64,000 nt of DNA from Cohnella sp. OV330 (GCF_900112065.1 NZ_FOKE01000012.1:88966-152965); one strand, 5' to 3'; numbered from the stretch's first letter, positions 1-7,679 are shown. Notes: a model not told the origin generated them from the sequence alone. Numbers and translations are program-made.

Positions 1-1415
1 TTCACCGCGTCGTACATATCCTGCGGCTTGATCTCGCCTGCGAGCAAGGCCTGCATTTTCGGTACGATGACTTCGTTCTCGATCTTGATCGCCTTGGCGC
101 CGAGATCGGCCGGAATGTCGGGGCGTGCAGGCGCGGCATGAGAGAGCATCGTCTCGACGGCCGCGACGTTGTCCGGGTTGCGGTCGATCGTCATCGAAGC
201 CGCCGCTTCGCGTCCGCTCTTCGTGATGTGGGCCGCGAACAGGTCGTTGTTCGTCGTGGCCGCGACCTTGCCGCTCGACAGGAAGTAGGCGGCCTTGGCG
301 ATGTTCGCCTTATGCTCGGCGGTCGGCTCCTTCTTGCCGCGGAACGCGACGTAGCCGTCGACGACCGTGGAGGACACCGGCTCCGCGCCTGCGAAGGTCG
401 GTACCGGCAGGACGATGTAGTCGACCTTGATGCTGTCCTTGACGGCGCTGCCGTCCTTGGCGTCGATCTTCGCGTTGTTTTTCTTCGCGGAGTTCTCGAA
501 CGTCGCCAAGCCCTTCCCGGTGATCATCGTCTGGCCGGTCAGGAACATGTTCCAGCGCTTGCCCGCGTCGACGGAGCTCAGCTCCTTCGGCATCGAGCCG
601 TCGTCGATCATCTGGCGGAGATCCGTCAGCAACTCAAGGTAGTTCTTGCTCGTATAAGCATACTTCAGATCTTTGTTGAATGCCGCAGGCATGCCCGCGC
701 TCTTGGCCATGATGCCGAGGTAATCCTTGGAAGCGACGCCGGCCGTGGCGAAGACGAAGCCGTAGCGGGAGGTCGCGTCGCCGTTTTTCACGACGCCCTT
801 TTTGATCGCGTCGCGGAATTCGTCGTAGGTCCAGCCGTCCTTCTGCACTTTTTTCCAGTCGATGCCCGCTTCCTCGAGGAACTGCTTATTGCCGCCGAGG
901 GCGTGGACTTCCATATAGGCGGGGAAGCCGTACAGGCCGGATCCGTTCTTCATGTACTCAAGCGGCGTGGCGTCGTAGTCGCCCGTCATCTCCGGCGTCG
1001 CGACGTCCGTCAGGTCGAGCGCCATGCCCTGCTGCACGTACTTGGAGATGCCGTCGGAGCCGATGAACGCGATGTCCGGCGGGCTGCCCGCGTTGACTTG
1101 CGTATCGAGCTTCTGCGTCATGTCCTCCCAGCTGGCCGGCTCGATCTTGAGCGTCAGGTTCGGGTACTTCGCGTTGAAGTCCTTTTCCATCTGGTCGAAG
1201 TTGTCCTGGTACGTCGGCGATACGGGCGGCAGCAGCGCCGTGATCGTGTCCTTGGCGCCCGAATCCGCGGAACCGGATGCGGCCGCCGAGCCGGATGCGG
1301 GAGAGGACGGGCTGGCCGCGCCGTTATTGTTGTTGTTGCCGCCGCACGCGGTCAGCGCGGATACGGACAGCGTCGCTGCGAGCATGAGCGAGAGTGCTTT
1401 GCCTTTGTTCATCAT
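1..1415 (-). CDS. ABC transporter sugar-binding lipoprotein (C-terminus outside window)
   Basis: Extracellular solute-binding protein of a CUT1-type importer. The start ATG at 1415 follows GGAGGAAG, and a second ATG follows directly. The N-terminus is a lipoprotein signal peptide ending in a lipobox (SALTACGG), then a low-complexity Asn/Ser/Ala linker, then a family 1 binding-protein body (YPNLTLKIEPASWEDMTQKL, LYGFPAYMEVHALGGNKQ). About 471 residues are inside the window and the reading frame runs off the left edge. It lies 62 bp downstream of murQ on the same strand, so the two are probably co-transcribed. The ligand is then likely an amino sugar such as MurNAc or a muropeptide-derived sugar (inference from context). 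Permease genes would be expected beyond the left edge. Confidence 0.9.
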   Translation of the reverse strand, partial: MMNKGKALSLMLAATLSVSALTACGGNNNNNGAASPSSPASGSAAASGSADSGAKDTITALLPPVSPTYQDNFDQMEKDFNAKYPNLTLKIEPASWEDMTQKLDTQVNAGSPPDIAFIGSDGISKYVQQGMALDLTDVATPEMTGDYDATPLEYMKNGSGLYGFPAYMEVHALGGNKQFLEEAGIDWKKVQKDGWTYDEFRDAIKKGVVKNGDATSRYGFVFATAGVASKDYLGIMAKSAGMPAAFNKDLKYAYTSKNYLELLTDLRQMIDDGSMPKELSSVDAGKRWNMFLTGQTMITGKGLATFENSAKKNNAKIDAKDGSAVKDSIKVDYIVLPVPTFAGAEPVSSTVVDGYVAFRGKKEPTAEHKANIAKAAYFLSSGKVAATTNNDLFAAHITKSGREAAASMTIDRNPDNVAAVETMLSHAAPARPDIPADLGAKAIKIENEVIVPKMQALLAGEIKPQDMYDAV

Positions 1416-1477
1416 TCGAATGCTTCCTCCTTGGGATGGCCCCTTAACGGGTGAATGATAGGACTAACGCTTGCCGG

Positions 1478-2392
1478 TTAAACGACTTGCTTGTGCGCGC
1501 GGATCGTCGCCTTGAGATTGCCGTCGAAGCGGGCCAGCGATGCGGCCGCGTCCGAAGCGGAGAGCCCCGTCTCGATCATCAGAATGGCGAGCTTGCAGCT
1601 CTGCGACGCCCGCGCCAGGTAATCGGACGCCGTCTCGGCGTCGACGCCGGTCGCGGCCCTGATGATGCGGATCGAACGATCCAGCAGCTTCTTGTTGCTC
1701 GCCTTGAGGTCGACCATCAGATTGTTGTAGGTTTTCCCAAGCTTGACCATCGTCGCCGTCGTCAGCATGTTGAGCACCAGCTTCTGCGCCGAACCGGCCT
1801 TCAGCCGCGTGGAGCCCATGATGACCTCCGGTCCGACGACGGGCGCGATGCAGATGTCGCACACTTCGCCGAGCTTCGAGCCTTTGTTGTTGACGACCCC
1901 GATCGTGGCAGCGCCGATCTCGCCGGCCCGGCGGATCGCGGCGATGACGAAGGCCGCGCTGCCGCTGGCGGAGATGCCGACGACCGCGTCCTTGCCAGTC
2001 ACGCCGATGCGCTCGATGAGCGCCATCCCCTCCTCCGCGTTGTCCTCGAATCCTTCCACCGCTGTCCGAAGCGCCGTATCCCCGCCTGCTATATGCCCCT
2101 GCACGAGCTCAGGGTCGACCCCGAAGGTGGGCGGACACTCGGATGCGTCCAGTACGCCGATTCTGCCGGATGACCCGGCGCCAATGTAGAACATTCTGCC
2201 CCCGCTCTTGAGCCGGGCATGCAGAACGTCCACAGCCTCCATGATGTTCGGAATTTCTTCCGCCACCGCGGCCGGAACGGCGGCATCCTCCCGGTTGAGA
2301 AGATGCAGCATCTGCTCCGTTGTGCACTCGTCGATCGTCCGGGTTGCCGGATTGATCTTCTCGGTGGTTAGACCCGCGAGATATTCGTTCAT
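1478..2392 (-). CDS. murQ: N-acetylmuramic acid 6-phosphate etherase MurQ
   Basis: Cytoplasmic lyase that cleaves the D-lactyl ether of MurNAc-6-P to give GlcNAc-6-P and D-lactate in cell-wall recycling. The 304-residue length is normal. The SIS domain is clear: YIGAGSSGRIGVLDASECPP (phosphosugar-binding loop and the conserved SECPPTFG segment), then GDTALRTAVEGFED and GISASGSAAFV. The ATG at 2392 was chosen because TAGGAG lies 7-8 nt upstream; the in-frame ATG two codons earlier is too close to that site. A separate promoter and a palindromic operator lie upstream (2466-2517), so it can be expressed independently of the regulator gene that precedes it on the same strand. Confidence 0.95.
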   Translation of the reverse strand: MNEYLAGLTTEKINPATRTIDECTTEQMLHLLNREDAAVPAAVAEEIPNIMEAVDVLHARLKSGGRMFYIGAGSSGRIGVLDASECPPTFGVDPELVQGHIAGGDTALRTAVEGFEDNAEEGMALIERIGVTGKDAVVGISASGSAAFVIAAIRRAGEIGAATIGVVNNKGSKLGEVCDICIAPVVGPEVIMGSTRLKAGSAQKLVLNMLTTATMVKLGKTYNNLMVDLKASNKKLLDRSIRIIRAATGVDAETASDYLARASQSCKLAILMIETGLSASDAAASLARFDGNLKATIRAHKQVV

Positions 2393-2465
2393 GGCCATTC
2401 TCCTACCCTTTGTTTGTGAGGATCGTCCTTTCATGGATCTCTTTTAATGCCCCCTCTTGGGGTAT

Positions 2466-2495
2466 ATCTTATCGCCTTCGCTTTGTAAGCGTCAA
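2466..2495 (-). promoter_or_regulatory. Candidate sigma-A promoter of murQ
   Basis: On the minus strand, -35 TTGACG (2495-2490) and -10 TAAGAT (2471-2466) are separated by 18 bp. The -35 starts 8 bp downstream of the palindrome at 2503-2517, a position at which a bound RpiR-type protein could control this promoter. Confidence 0.55.
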
Positions 2496-2502
2496 TACTT
2501 TT

Positions 2503-2517
2503 TGAAATAAAATTTCA
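2503..2517. promoter_or_regulatory. Candidate MurR/RpiR operator, site 1
   Basis: TGAAATAAAATTTCA is a 15-bp inverted repeat with 6-bp arms and an AAA centre. Fourteen of its fifteen bases recur in front of the GH4 gene at 3596-3610. Those two places flank a murR-like gene, as expected for its own operators. Binding by the regulator is inferred. Confidence 0.6.
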
Positions 2518-2558
2518 TTGTAAAAATTTTAATTGCATTTTTATTTTCAGAAAAACAA

Positions 2559-2594
2559 CAAAAAAAGACACCGCCGCGTCGTCCGGCAATGTCT
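2559..2594 (-). terminator. Rho-independent terminator of the MurR-like gene
   Basis: On the minus strand the arms AGACATTGCCG and CGGCGGTGTCT pair along 11 positions (two of them G-T) around a 7-nt loop and are followed by seven T. It starts 8 bp after the regulator's stop codon and separates that unit from murQ. Confidence 0.8.
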
Positions 2595-2602
2595 GAAAAC
2601 GT

Positions 2603-3466
2603 TTATCTGCGGTGCTTGCCCGCCAAAATATTGTGGGTTTTCAACAAATACTTTTTAATATTCGGATATTCCGCGCTCGCTACCCCGGCGAACAAGATGT
2701 CGATGACGGTCAGCATCGCGATGCGCGACCCCATCGCGCCGCTGCGGATCGTGACCTCCGGCGTCGAGATGCTCAGCACGATGTCGGCTTTGTCCGCAAG
2801 CTCGCTCTTGTTGAACTTGGTGAGGGCGATCGATGTCGCGCCCGCGCGCTGCGTGATCTCGAGCGCCTCCAGGATCTCGATCGTATCGCCCGAGTTCGAG
2901 ACGAAGAAGGCGACGTCGCCCTTGCCGAGCAGCGTGGCCGCCGTCAGCTGGCTGTGCCCGTCCGTGTAGGCGTGGCACATCTTGTTGATGCGGGAAAACT
3001 TCTGCTCGCCGTCCATGCATACGAGTCCCGAAGCCCCGATGCCGAAGAAAACGATCCGGTTCGTGTCGCGCAGCGCCTGAACCGCCTTCGCGACGGCGCC
3101 CCGGTCGATGATGCTGAGCGTATCCTCGATCGACTTCATGTTGTTGTACGAGATGTTCGAGACGACGACGTTCAGATCGTCTCCGGGCTGGATGTCGGTA
3201 TACTCGTCCTTCTGCTCCTCGTCCATCGAACCGACCGACGCGGAGATGCTGACGATGAAGCTGCGGTAGCCGCTGTAGCCGAGCGTCTTGCAGAATCGCA
3301 GCACCGACGCGTCGCTCGTCCGGCTGAACTGCGCGAGACTCTTGATGGAGAGGTGCGGAATCTCCTCCGTATTGGCGAGGATGTACTCGGCCACCATCCG
3401 TTCGACGGGCGTCATGCTGTCCTTCATGTCGCGGATCTTGAGCAATATATTGTTCTGGATCGCCAT
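2603..3466 (-). CDS. murR: RpiR/MurR-family transcriptional regulator
   Basis: Sugar-phosphate-responsive regulator. Residues ~1-80 form the RpiR helix-turn-helix (TPVERMVAEYILANTEEIPH, then FSRTSDASVLRFCKTLGYSG). Residues ~120-260 form a SIS domain (RIVFFGIGASGLV, FFVSNSGDTIEILEAL). About 287 residues from the ATG at 3466, which follows AGG at 8 nt and gives the N-terminus usual for the family; two in-frame upstream ATGs (3523, 3514) have poorer sites. The gene lies between murQ (same strand, own promoter) and the divergent GH4 gene, and near-identical palindromes lie on both sides. It probably controls the locus in response to MurNAc-6-P or a related sugar phosphate. The symbol rests on family and neighbourhood. 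Confidence 0.8.
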   Translation of the reverse strand: MAIQNNILLKIRDMKDSMTPVERMVAEYILANTEEIPHLSIKSLAQFSRTSDASVLRFCKTLGYSGYRSFIVSISASVGSMDEEQKDEYTDIQPGDDLNVVVSNISYNNMKSIEDTLSIIDRGAVAKAVQALRDTNRIVFFGIGASGLVCMDGEQKFSRINKMCHAYTDGHSQLTAATLLGKGDVAFFVSNSGDTIEILEALEITQRAGATSIALTKFNKSELADKADIVLSISTPEVTIRSGAMGSRIAMLTVIDILFAGVASAEYPNIKKYLLKTHNILAGKHRR

Positions 3467-3595
3467 GGTAGGTACCTGCGCATTCTGTCGTATTTTAGTA
3501 AATAGTAAGGCCATTTTTTCCAAAAGACAAGGGACGGCGGAGCGGATGCGCCTTCTAAGGCTTAGAAATAATATTTTGAAACAAATATATCATAC

Positions 3596-3610
3596 TGAAA
3601 TAAAATTTCT
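3596..3610. promoter_or_regulatory. Candidate MurR/RpiR operator, site 2
   Basis: TGAAATAAAATTTCT matches site 1 (2503-2517) at 14 of 15 bases. It lies in the divergent region between the regulator and the GH4 gene, 8 bp upstream of the proposed -35 of the latter. A looser copy, GAAATAATATTTT, lies at 3565-3577. Confidence 0.6.
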
Positions 3611-3618
3611 ATATTTTA

Positions 3619-3647
3619 TTGTTGGCAGGAAGGCCCCATGCTATAAT
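3619..3647 (+). promoter_or_regulatory. Candidate promoter of the GH4-kinase unit
   Basis: Consensus -10 TATAAT (3642-3647) lies 17 bp after a weak -35 TTGTTG (3619-3624). The transcript would start about 60 nt before the GH4 start codon. Confidence 0.5.
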
Positions 3648-3714
3648 AGCCGCAAATGAAGGGCCCGAGCTTAGAGGACATGCTGAACCGAAAAAGGCCC
3701 GCAGGAGGAACGTC

Positions 3715-4995
3715 ATGAGCAAGCTGAAAATCGCGATTATCGGTTCCGGCAGCACGTACACGCCGGAGCTGATCGAAGGCATCATCAAGCGCAAGGGCGT
3801 CCTGCCCGTCAGCGAGCTCGTGCTGATGGACATCGACGAGCGCAAGCTGAACGTCGTCGGCAGCCTATGCCGGCGCATGATCGAAGCGGAGAATCTGTCC
3901 TGCCGCGTCACGCTGACCCAGGACCTGGACGAGGCGCTGCGGGACGCCGACTTCGTGCTCGCGCAGATTCGCGTCGGCAAGCTATCCGCCCGCGTGCTCG
4001 ACGAGAAGATCCCGCTCAAGTACGGCCTCATCGGCCAGGAGACGTGCGGGATCGGCGGCTTCTTCAAGGCGATGCGCACGATCCCGGTCATGCTGCAGAT
4101 CGCGGCGCGTATGCAGGAGCTGTGCCCGGACGCATGGCTGATCAACTTCTCCAACCCCGCGGGCATCATTACCGAGGCGCTGCTGAAGCATACCGGCGTT
4201 AAGATGCTCGGCCTGTGCAACGTTCCCTACAATATGTACAAGAGCATCCGCGAATCGCTCGCGCTGCCCGACGCCAAGATGACGTATGTCGGCCTCAACC
4301 ACCTGAGCTGGATTACCGCGATCGAGCATGACGGCAAGGACTATCTGAAAACGGCGCTTGAGCTCGGGCTCAACAGCGAGGCGATGAAGAACATTCCGTC
4401 GAGCGGCTTCAGCCGCGAGCTGGTGAACATGGTCGGCGCCATCCCTTCCTCCTATCTCGAGTATTACTACTTCAAGGACAAAAAGCTGAAGCTGCTGATG
4501 GAGAGCGAGCAGACGCGCGGCGAGAAGTGCATCGGCATCGAGGCCGACCTGCTGCGGATCTATGAGGACGCCGAGCTGCACGTGAAGCCCGAGCTCCTCT
4601 CCTCGCGCGGCGGCGCCAACTACTCGGAGGTGGCCATCAGCCTCGTGGACGCGATCTGGAACGACAAGCGCGAGGTGCATGTCGTGAACCTGCTGAATCG
4701 CGGCGCGCTGGCATTCATGAAGGACGACGACGCGGTCGAGGTGTCCGCGGTCATCGGCAAGGACGGCGCGGTGCCGGTCGCGGTGCCGGGCTTCGCCAAT
4801 CGCCATATCATCGATTACATGCGGATGGTGAAGGCGTACGAGCGCGAGACGGTGGCGGCCGCGGTGAGCGGCAGCGAGGACGCCGCGATGCGGGCGCTGC
4901 TGATGAACCCGCTTGTCGGCGACTACAATACGGCGCTCGCCTGCTTCGGGGAGCTGAAGGAAGCGCACAAGGCGTATTTGCCGCAGTTCGGCTGA
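3715..4995 (+). CDS. Glycoside hydrolase family 4 (6-phospho-beta-glucosidase/LicH-like)
   Basis: NAD- and divalent-metal-dependent GH4 glycosidase of 426 residues, a normal length. Seen: the Rossmann start KIAIIGSGSTYTPELIEGII, the substrate/metal segment KYGLIGQETCGIGG, INFSNPAGIITEALL, the metal-binding Cys of LCNVPYNMY, and GLNHLSW. It resembles LicH/CelF 6-phospho-beta-glucosidases. GGAGG lies 6 nt before the ATG at 3715; longer in-frame starts lack a site. Its neighbours are murQ, an RpiR regulator and a BadF-type amino-sugar kinase. The real substrate may therefore be a phosphorylated GlcNAc- or MurNAc-containing disaccharide rather than a plant glucoside (inference). Confidence 0.85.
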   Translation: MSKLKIAIIGSGSTYTPELIEGIIKRKGVLPVSELVLMDIDERKLNVVGSLCRRMIEAENLSCRVTLTQDLDEALRDADFVLAQIRVGKLSARVLDEKIPLKYGLIGQETCGIGGFFKAMRTIPVMLQIAARMQELCPDAWLINFSNPAGIITEALLKHTGVKMLGLCNVPYNMYKSIRESLALPDAKMTYVGLNHLSWITAIEHDGKDYLKTALELGLNSEAMKNIPSSGFSRELVNMVGAIPSSYLEYYYFKDKKLKLLMESEQTRGEKCIGIEADLLRIYEDAELHVKPELLSSRGGANYSEVAISLVDAIWNDKREVHVVNLLNRGALAFMKDDDAVEVSAVIGKDGAVPVAVPGFANRHIIDYMRMVKAYERETVAAAVSGSEDAAMRALLMNPLVGDYNTALACFGELKEAHKAYLPQFG

Positions 4996-5039
4996 GACTT
5001 GCATGAACGGGGGGCGGCGGCTGCCTCGCAGCCGCGCGC

Positions 5040-5226
5040 ATCGCGCAAAAGTACACGATAGCCATCGCATCCCACTGCAATGCCGTGTCTATCGCGCAAA
5101 TCTGCAGGATACGTCCCCGCAAATCGCCGTCTCCGCAGAAAGAGCGCGCTGTATGATGCATTTTTGCGCGATAGCCTCACACGTCGACGCGCTCCGCTAC
5201 CGAATCACGCGCATTTGCATGATAGC
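5040..5226. repeat. Four-unit phased intergenic repeat (ATCGCGCAAA family)
   Basis: Fills the 297-bp gap between GH4 and the kinase gene. Four related ~21-bp units start at 5040, 5091, 5152 and 5204; examples are ATCGCGCAAAAGTACACGAT, ATCGCGCAAATCTGCAGGAT and, inverted, ATGATGCATTTTTGCGCGAT. The units are partly palindromic (TATC...GATA ends). Spacings of 51, 61 and 52 bp resemble those of the unrelated-sequence elements at 25127, 40940 and 43240. No coding signal is convincing here. Confidence 0.7.
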
Positions 5227-5292
5227 ATGCGAGCCGTGGCGATCAGGGCGGGCGACAAGTCAATACATGAACGAGAAACGAGCGTGAAACCC

Positions 5293-6315
5293 ATGTCCGG
5301 AGCCAAGCCGGGAACCGGCTACGTCATCGGCGTCGACGGCGGCAACAGCAAGACCGATTATTTCTTGTTCGACCGCGAGGGCGGCTTCGTCAATCACGTG
5401 AACGCAGGCACCTGCAGCCATGAGCGGTTCGCCGACGGATACGCCGGCGCCTACCGCGAGATGGACGCGCGCATCCGCGAGCTGCTCGAGCCCTGCGGCG
5501 TCGCGCTCTCGCAGGTCGATGCCGCGGCGTTCGGCCTTGCCGGCTGCGATCTGCCTACGCAGCAGGAAGCGCTCAGCCGGATCGCCGAGCGGATCGGGCT
5601 GCGGCGGCATGCCGTGGACAACGATTCGTTCCTCGGCATCAAGGCGGGCACTTTGCGGGGCTACGGCATCTGCTCCGTCAACGGCTCGGGCGCCGTCACG
5701 GGCGGCATATCGCCCAGCGGCATGCGGCTGCAGGTCGGCGGCATCGGCAGCGAGCTCGCCGGGGACGAAGGCGGCGGCTATTACTTGGGCCGCAAGGTCG
5801 TGCGCGCCGTCTATGACGGCTTCTACCGGCTGGGCCCGCCGACCGCGATGGCCGAGCCGGTCATGGCGCTGCTCGGCGCGCCGTCGCGCGAGCGCTTCAT
5901 GGCGTACGCCGCCGAAGCCGCGTACAAGCGTACGCTCCCGAACACGGAGCTGATGCGCGTGCTGTTCGCCGCGGCGGACGCGGGCGACGAAGCGGCGGTC
6001 GCGCTGCTTGCGCACTCGGCCCGGCAGATGGCGCTGTCCACGGCCGGATGCATCGCCAATCTCGACTTCGGCGCGGACGACGAGATCGAGATCGTGCTGT
6101 CCGGCTCCGTCTGGATCAAGGCGGAGAGTCCGCTGATGATGCAGCGGTACATGCAGGACGTCGGCGAGCTGACCGGCCGCCGCTGCCGGTTCCTCCCGCT
6201 CGCGGTGCCGCCGGCGACGGGCGCCGTGCTGTGGGCGCTGGAGTTGGCCCACGGCGAGCCGGTCGGCGCCGACATGCGAAGCAAGGTGCTGCACGGCGTG
6301 CAAACGCGATGCTAA
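5293..6315 (+). CDS. BadF/BadG-family N-acetylhexosamine kinase (MurK/NagK-like)
   Basis: Sugar kinase of the ASKHA fold, 340 residues. Seen: phosphate-1 loop GYVIGVDGGNSKTDYFLF (residues ~8-25), GLAGCDLPTQQEAL, the glycine-rich SVNGSGAVTGGI and IGSELAGDEGGGYYLG, and adenosine-loop-like VLSGSVWIKAESPL. Characterised relatives phosphorylate GlcNAc and MurNAc (MurK of Clostridium acetobutylicum is in this family). With murQ nearby, MurNAc/GlcNAc to the 6-phosphate is the best guess. The start is uncertain: ATG 5293 and GTG 5284 are in frame and neither has a strong ribosome site. Upstream in-frame codons run into the repeat block and do not look coding. Confidence 0.8.
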   Translation: MSGAKPGTGYVIGVDGGNSKTDYFLFDREGGFVNHVNAGTCSHERFADGYAGAYREMDARIRELLEPCGVALSQVDAAAFGLAGCDLPTQQEALSRIAERIGLRRHAVDNDSFLGIKAGTLRGYGICSVNGSGAVTGGISPSGMRLQVGGIGSELAGDEGGGYYLGRKVVRAVYDGFYRLGPPTAMAEPVMALLGAPSRERFMAYAAEAAYKRTLPNTELMRVLFAAADAGDEAAVALLAHSARQMALSTAGCIANLDFGADDEIEIVLSGSVWIKAESPLMMQRYMQDVGELTGRRCRFLPLAVPPATGAVLWALELAHGEPVGADMRSKVLHGVQTRC

Positions 6316-6325
6316 TCGCCATGCG

Positions 6326-6372
6326 CAAACGGACCCCATCGCTCTCTATGCAGAGGCGAAGGGGTCCGTTTG
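6326..6372. terminator. Bidirectional terminator between kinase and MarR genes
   Basis: Inverted repeat CAAACGGACCCC / GGGGTCCGTTTG (6326-6337 and 6361-6372) between two convergent genes. The T-rich stretch after it is short, so it may be only moderately efficient. Confidence 0.6.
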
Positions 6373-6396
6373 TCGTTTCCGAATCAGCACGAAAAA

Positions 6397-6864
6397 TCAG
6401 CACGAGAAGTCCGTTTCTTTGCCATTCAATAAAGCGGACAGCAGCTCGCTCAGCTCTGAACGCTGCTTGGCCGTAAAACCTCGAAGCAAAGACTCCGAAA
6501 TTTGCGCTTGATGGGCTTTGATCCGGTGAACCTGGCAGCGCGCTTCGTCCGTGAGCTGCAGCAGCGTCGCGCGGCGGTCGTTCGGATCCGCGATCCGCCT
6601 GATCAGCCCGTCCCGCTCCAACGCGTCCACTTGCTCCGTGACCGTCCTTGCTTTTACGCCCAGCTTGCCCGCCAGCTCGTTCATACGGATCGTATCGGCG
6701 CCCCAGACGGCGAGCAAGAGCCGGATCCGCGAGCCCGACAGTTGAAAGGGCAGGTCCGACGAAGATAACCGCGCTTCGAATTCTTGCTGTATATAGTGGG
6801 TAGCCCGCAGCAGCAGCTGAACGACCTCTGCCGCCTTCGAATCCCCCGTATCGGAATCGGTCAT
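6397..6864 (-). CDS. MarR-family transcriptional regulator
   Basis: Winged-helix regulator of 155 residues, a normal MarR length. Seen: the recognition region MNELAGKLGVKARTVTEQVD followed by ALERDGLIRRIADPNDRRAT, the wing with the conserved D-x-R-D/N-R-R pattern. GGAGCG lies 11 nt before the ATG at 6864. It is divergent from an FMN-dependent reductase, and a perfect 16-bp palindrome lies between them, so it probably represses the reductase and possibly itself. Position 133 onward is a normal dimerisation helix (SESLLRGFTAKQRSELSELL). Confidence 0.85.
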   Translation of the reverse strand: MTDSDTGDSKAAEVVQLLLRATHYIQQEFEARLSSSDLPFQLSGSRIRLLLAVWGADTIRMNELAGKLGVKARTVTEQVDALERDGLIRRIADPNDRRATLLQLTDEARCQVHRIKAHQAQISESLLRGFTAKQRSELSELLSALLNGKETDFSC

Positions 6865-6880
6865 GGAATCGGATCGCTCC

Positions 6881-6909
6881 TTGACAAACGAATAGTAGAA
6901 AGGTAAGCT
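6881..6909 (+). promoter_or_regulatory. Candidate promoter of the FMN reductase gene
   Basis: Consensus -35 TTGACA (6881-6886), 17-bp spacer, weak -10 TAAGCT (6904-6909). The predicted start lies just before the palindromic operator at 6921-6936. Confidence 0.5.
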
Positions 6910-6920
6910 AAAAACGAATT

Positions 6921-6936
6921 AGTGAGGGCCCTCACT
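6921..6936. promoter_or_regulatory. Perfect 16-bp palindrome, candidate MarR operator
   Basis: AGTGAGGGCCCTCACT is self-complementary over all 16 bases. It lies between the divergent MarR and reductase genes, immediately after the reductase promoter, where a bound dimer would block early transcription. Confidence 0.65.
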
Positions 6937-7021
6937 TTCACCCACCACAGCATTTCGCTCTTCTTGTTTAAGTTTACATGTTTCTTACTCGGATGCAAAT
7001 GAAGAAGACGGAGGAATCCAT

Positions 7022-7576
7022 ATGACGCAAGCGAACTTGAACATCGGCATTATCCTGGGCAGCACCCGCGAAGGACGGGTCAGCCCCCAAGTCGGCGCAT
7101 GGGTAAAGGAAATCGCCGACCGGCGGCAGGACGCCAATTACGAAATCGTGGATATCGCCGAATACGATTTGCCGTTTTTCGGAACGACCGCCATGCAGGA
7201 GCCCGGCATCGCCGCCTGGAATCAAAAGCTCGCGTCCCTGGACGGATTTATTTTTATCGTCCAAGAGTATAACCATAGCATTACGGGCGTGCTGAAAAAC
7301 GCGCTCGATATGGCTCGCGACGCTTGGAACCACAAAGCCGCGGGCATCGTCAGCTACGGCTCCGCCGGCGGCGCGCGCGCAGCCGAGCATTTGCGCGGCA
7401 TTTTGGGCGAATTGTTGGTCGCGGACGTGCGCTCGAACCCGGTACTCTCCGTATATACCGACTTCGCGGATCGTCAAACGTTCAAACCGGCGGAGCTGCA
7501 CATTCCGATCGTGAATGAAATGCTGAATCAGCTCCTTACCTGGAGCGCGGCCTTGAAGCCGGTCAGAGCCAAGTAA
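7022..7576 (+). CDS. NADPH-dependent FMN reductase (flavodoxin fold)
   Basis: Cytoplasmic flavin-dependent NAD(P)H oxidoreductase of 184 residues, of the kind acting on quinones, azo dyes or metals. Seen: N-terminal flavin phosphate-binding loop ILGSTREGRVSPQVGAWV, then PFFGTTAMQEPGIAAW, FIFIVQEYNHSITGVLKNAL (the conserved P/EYNxSxxGxLKNAxD segment) and GIVSYGSAGGARAAEHLR. GGAGG precedes the ATG at 7022. Control by the divergent MarR protein suggests induction by an electrophile or quinone-like compound (inference). Confidence 0.88.
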   Translation: MTQANLNIGIILGSTREGRVSPQVGAWVKEIADRRQDANYEIVDIAEYDLPFFGTTAMQEPGIAAWNQKLASLDGFIFIVQEYNHSITGVLKNALDMARDAWNHKAAGIVSYGSAGGARAAEHLRGILGELLVADVRSNPVLSVYTDFADRQTFKPAELHIPIVNEMLNQLLTWSAALKPVRAK

Positions 7577-7601
7577 TCCATCTGTACCCCAAGCTGCACG
7601 C

Positions 7602-7650
7602 CAAAAGCCCGCGACGCGGATTCCTGATCGGAATCGCGTTCGCGGGCTTT
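7602..7650. terminator. Bidirectional terminator between reductase and cytochrome genes
   Basis: AAAAGCCCGCGACGCGGATTC and its near-complement GAATCGCGTTCGCGGGCTTTTT form a long hairpin with T tracts on both strands between two convergent genes. Confidence 0.8.
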
Positions 7651-7679
7651 TTGCCGCGGTTTTCCCGCTGCCGGCGAGC

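Noticed and set aside
138..1454. 438-residue plus-strand open frame at the window start
   Set aside because: Shadow of the binding-protein gene on the minus strand, which has a lipobox and ribosome site.
5003..5287. 94-residue open frame between the GH4 and kinase genes
   Set aside because: It runs through the four-unit repeat block, has no ribosome site and no recognisable composition.
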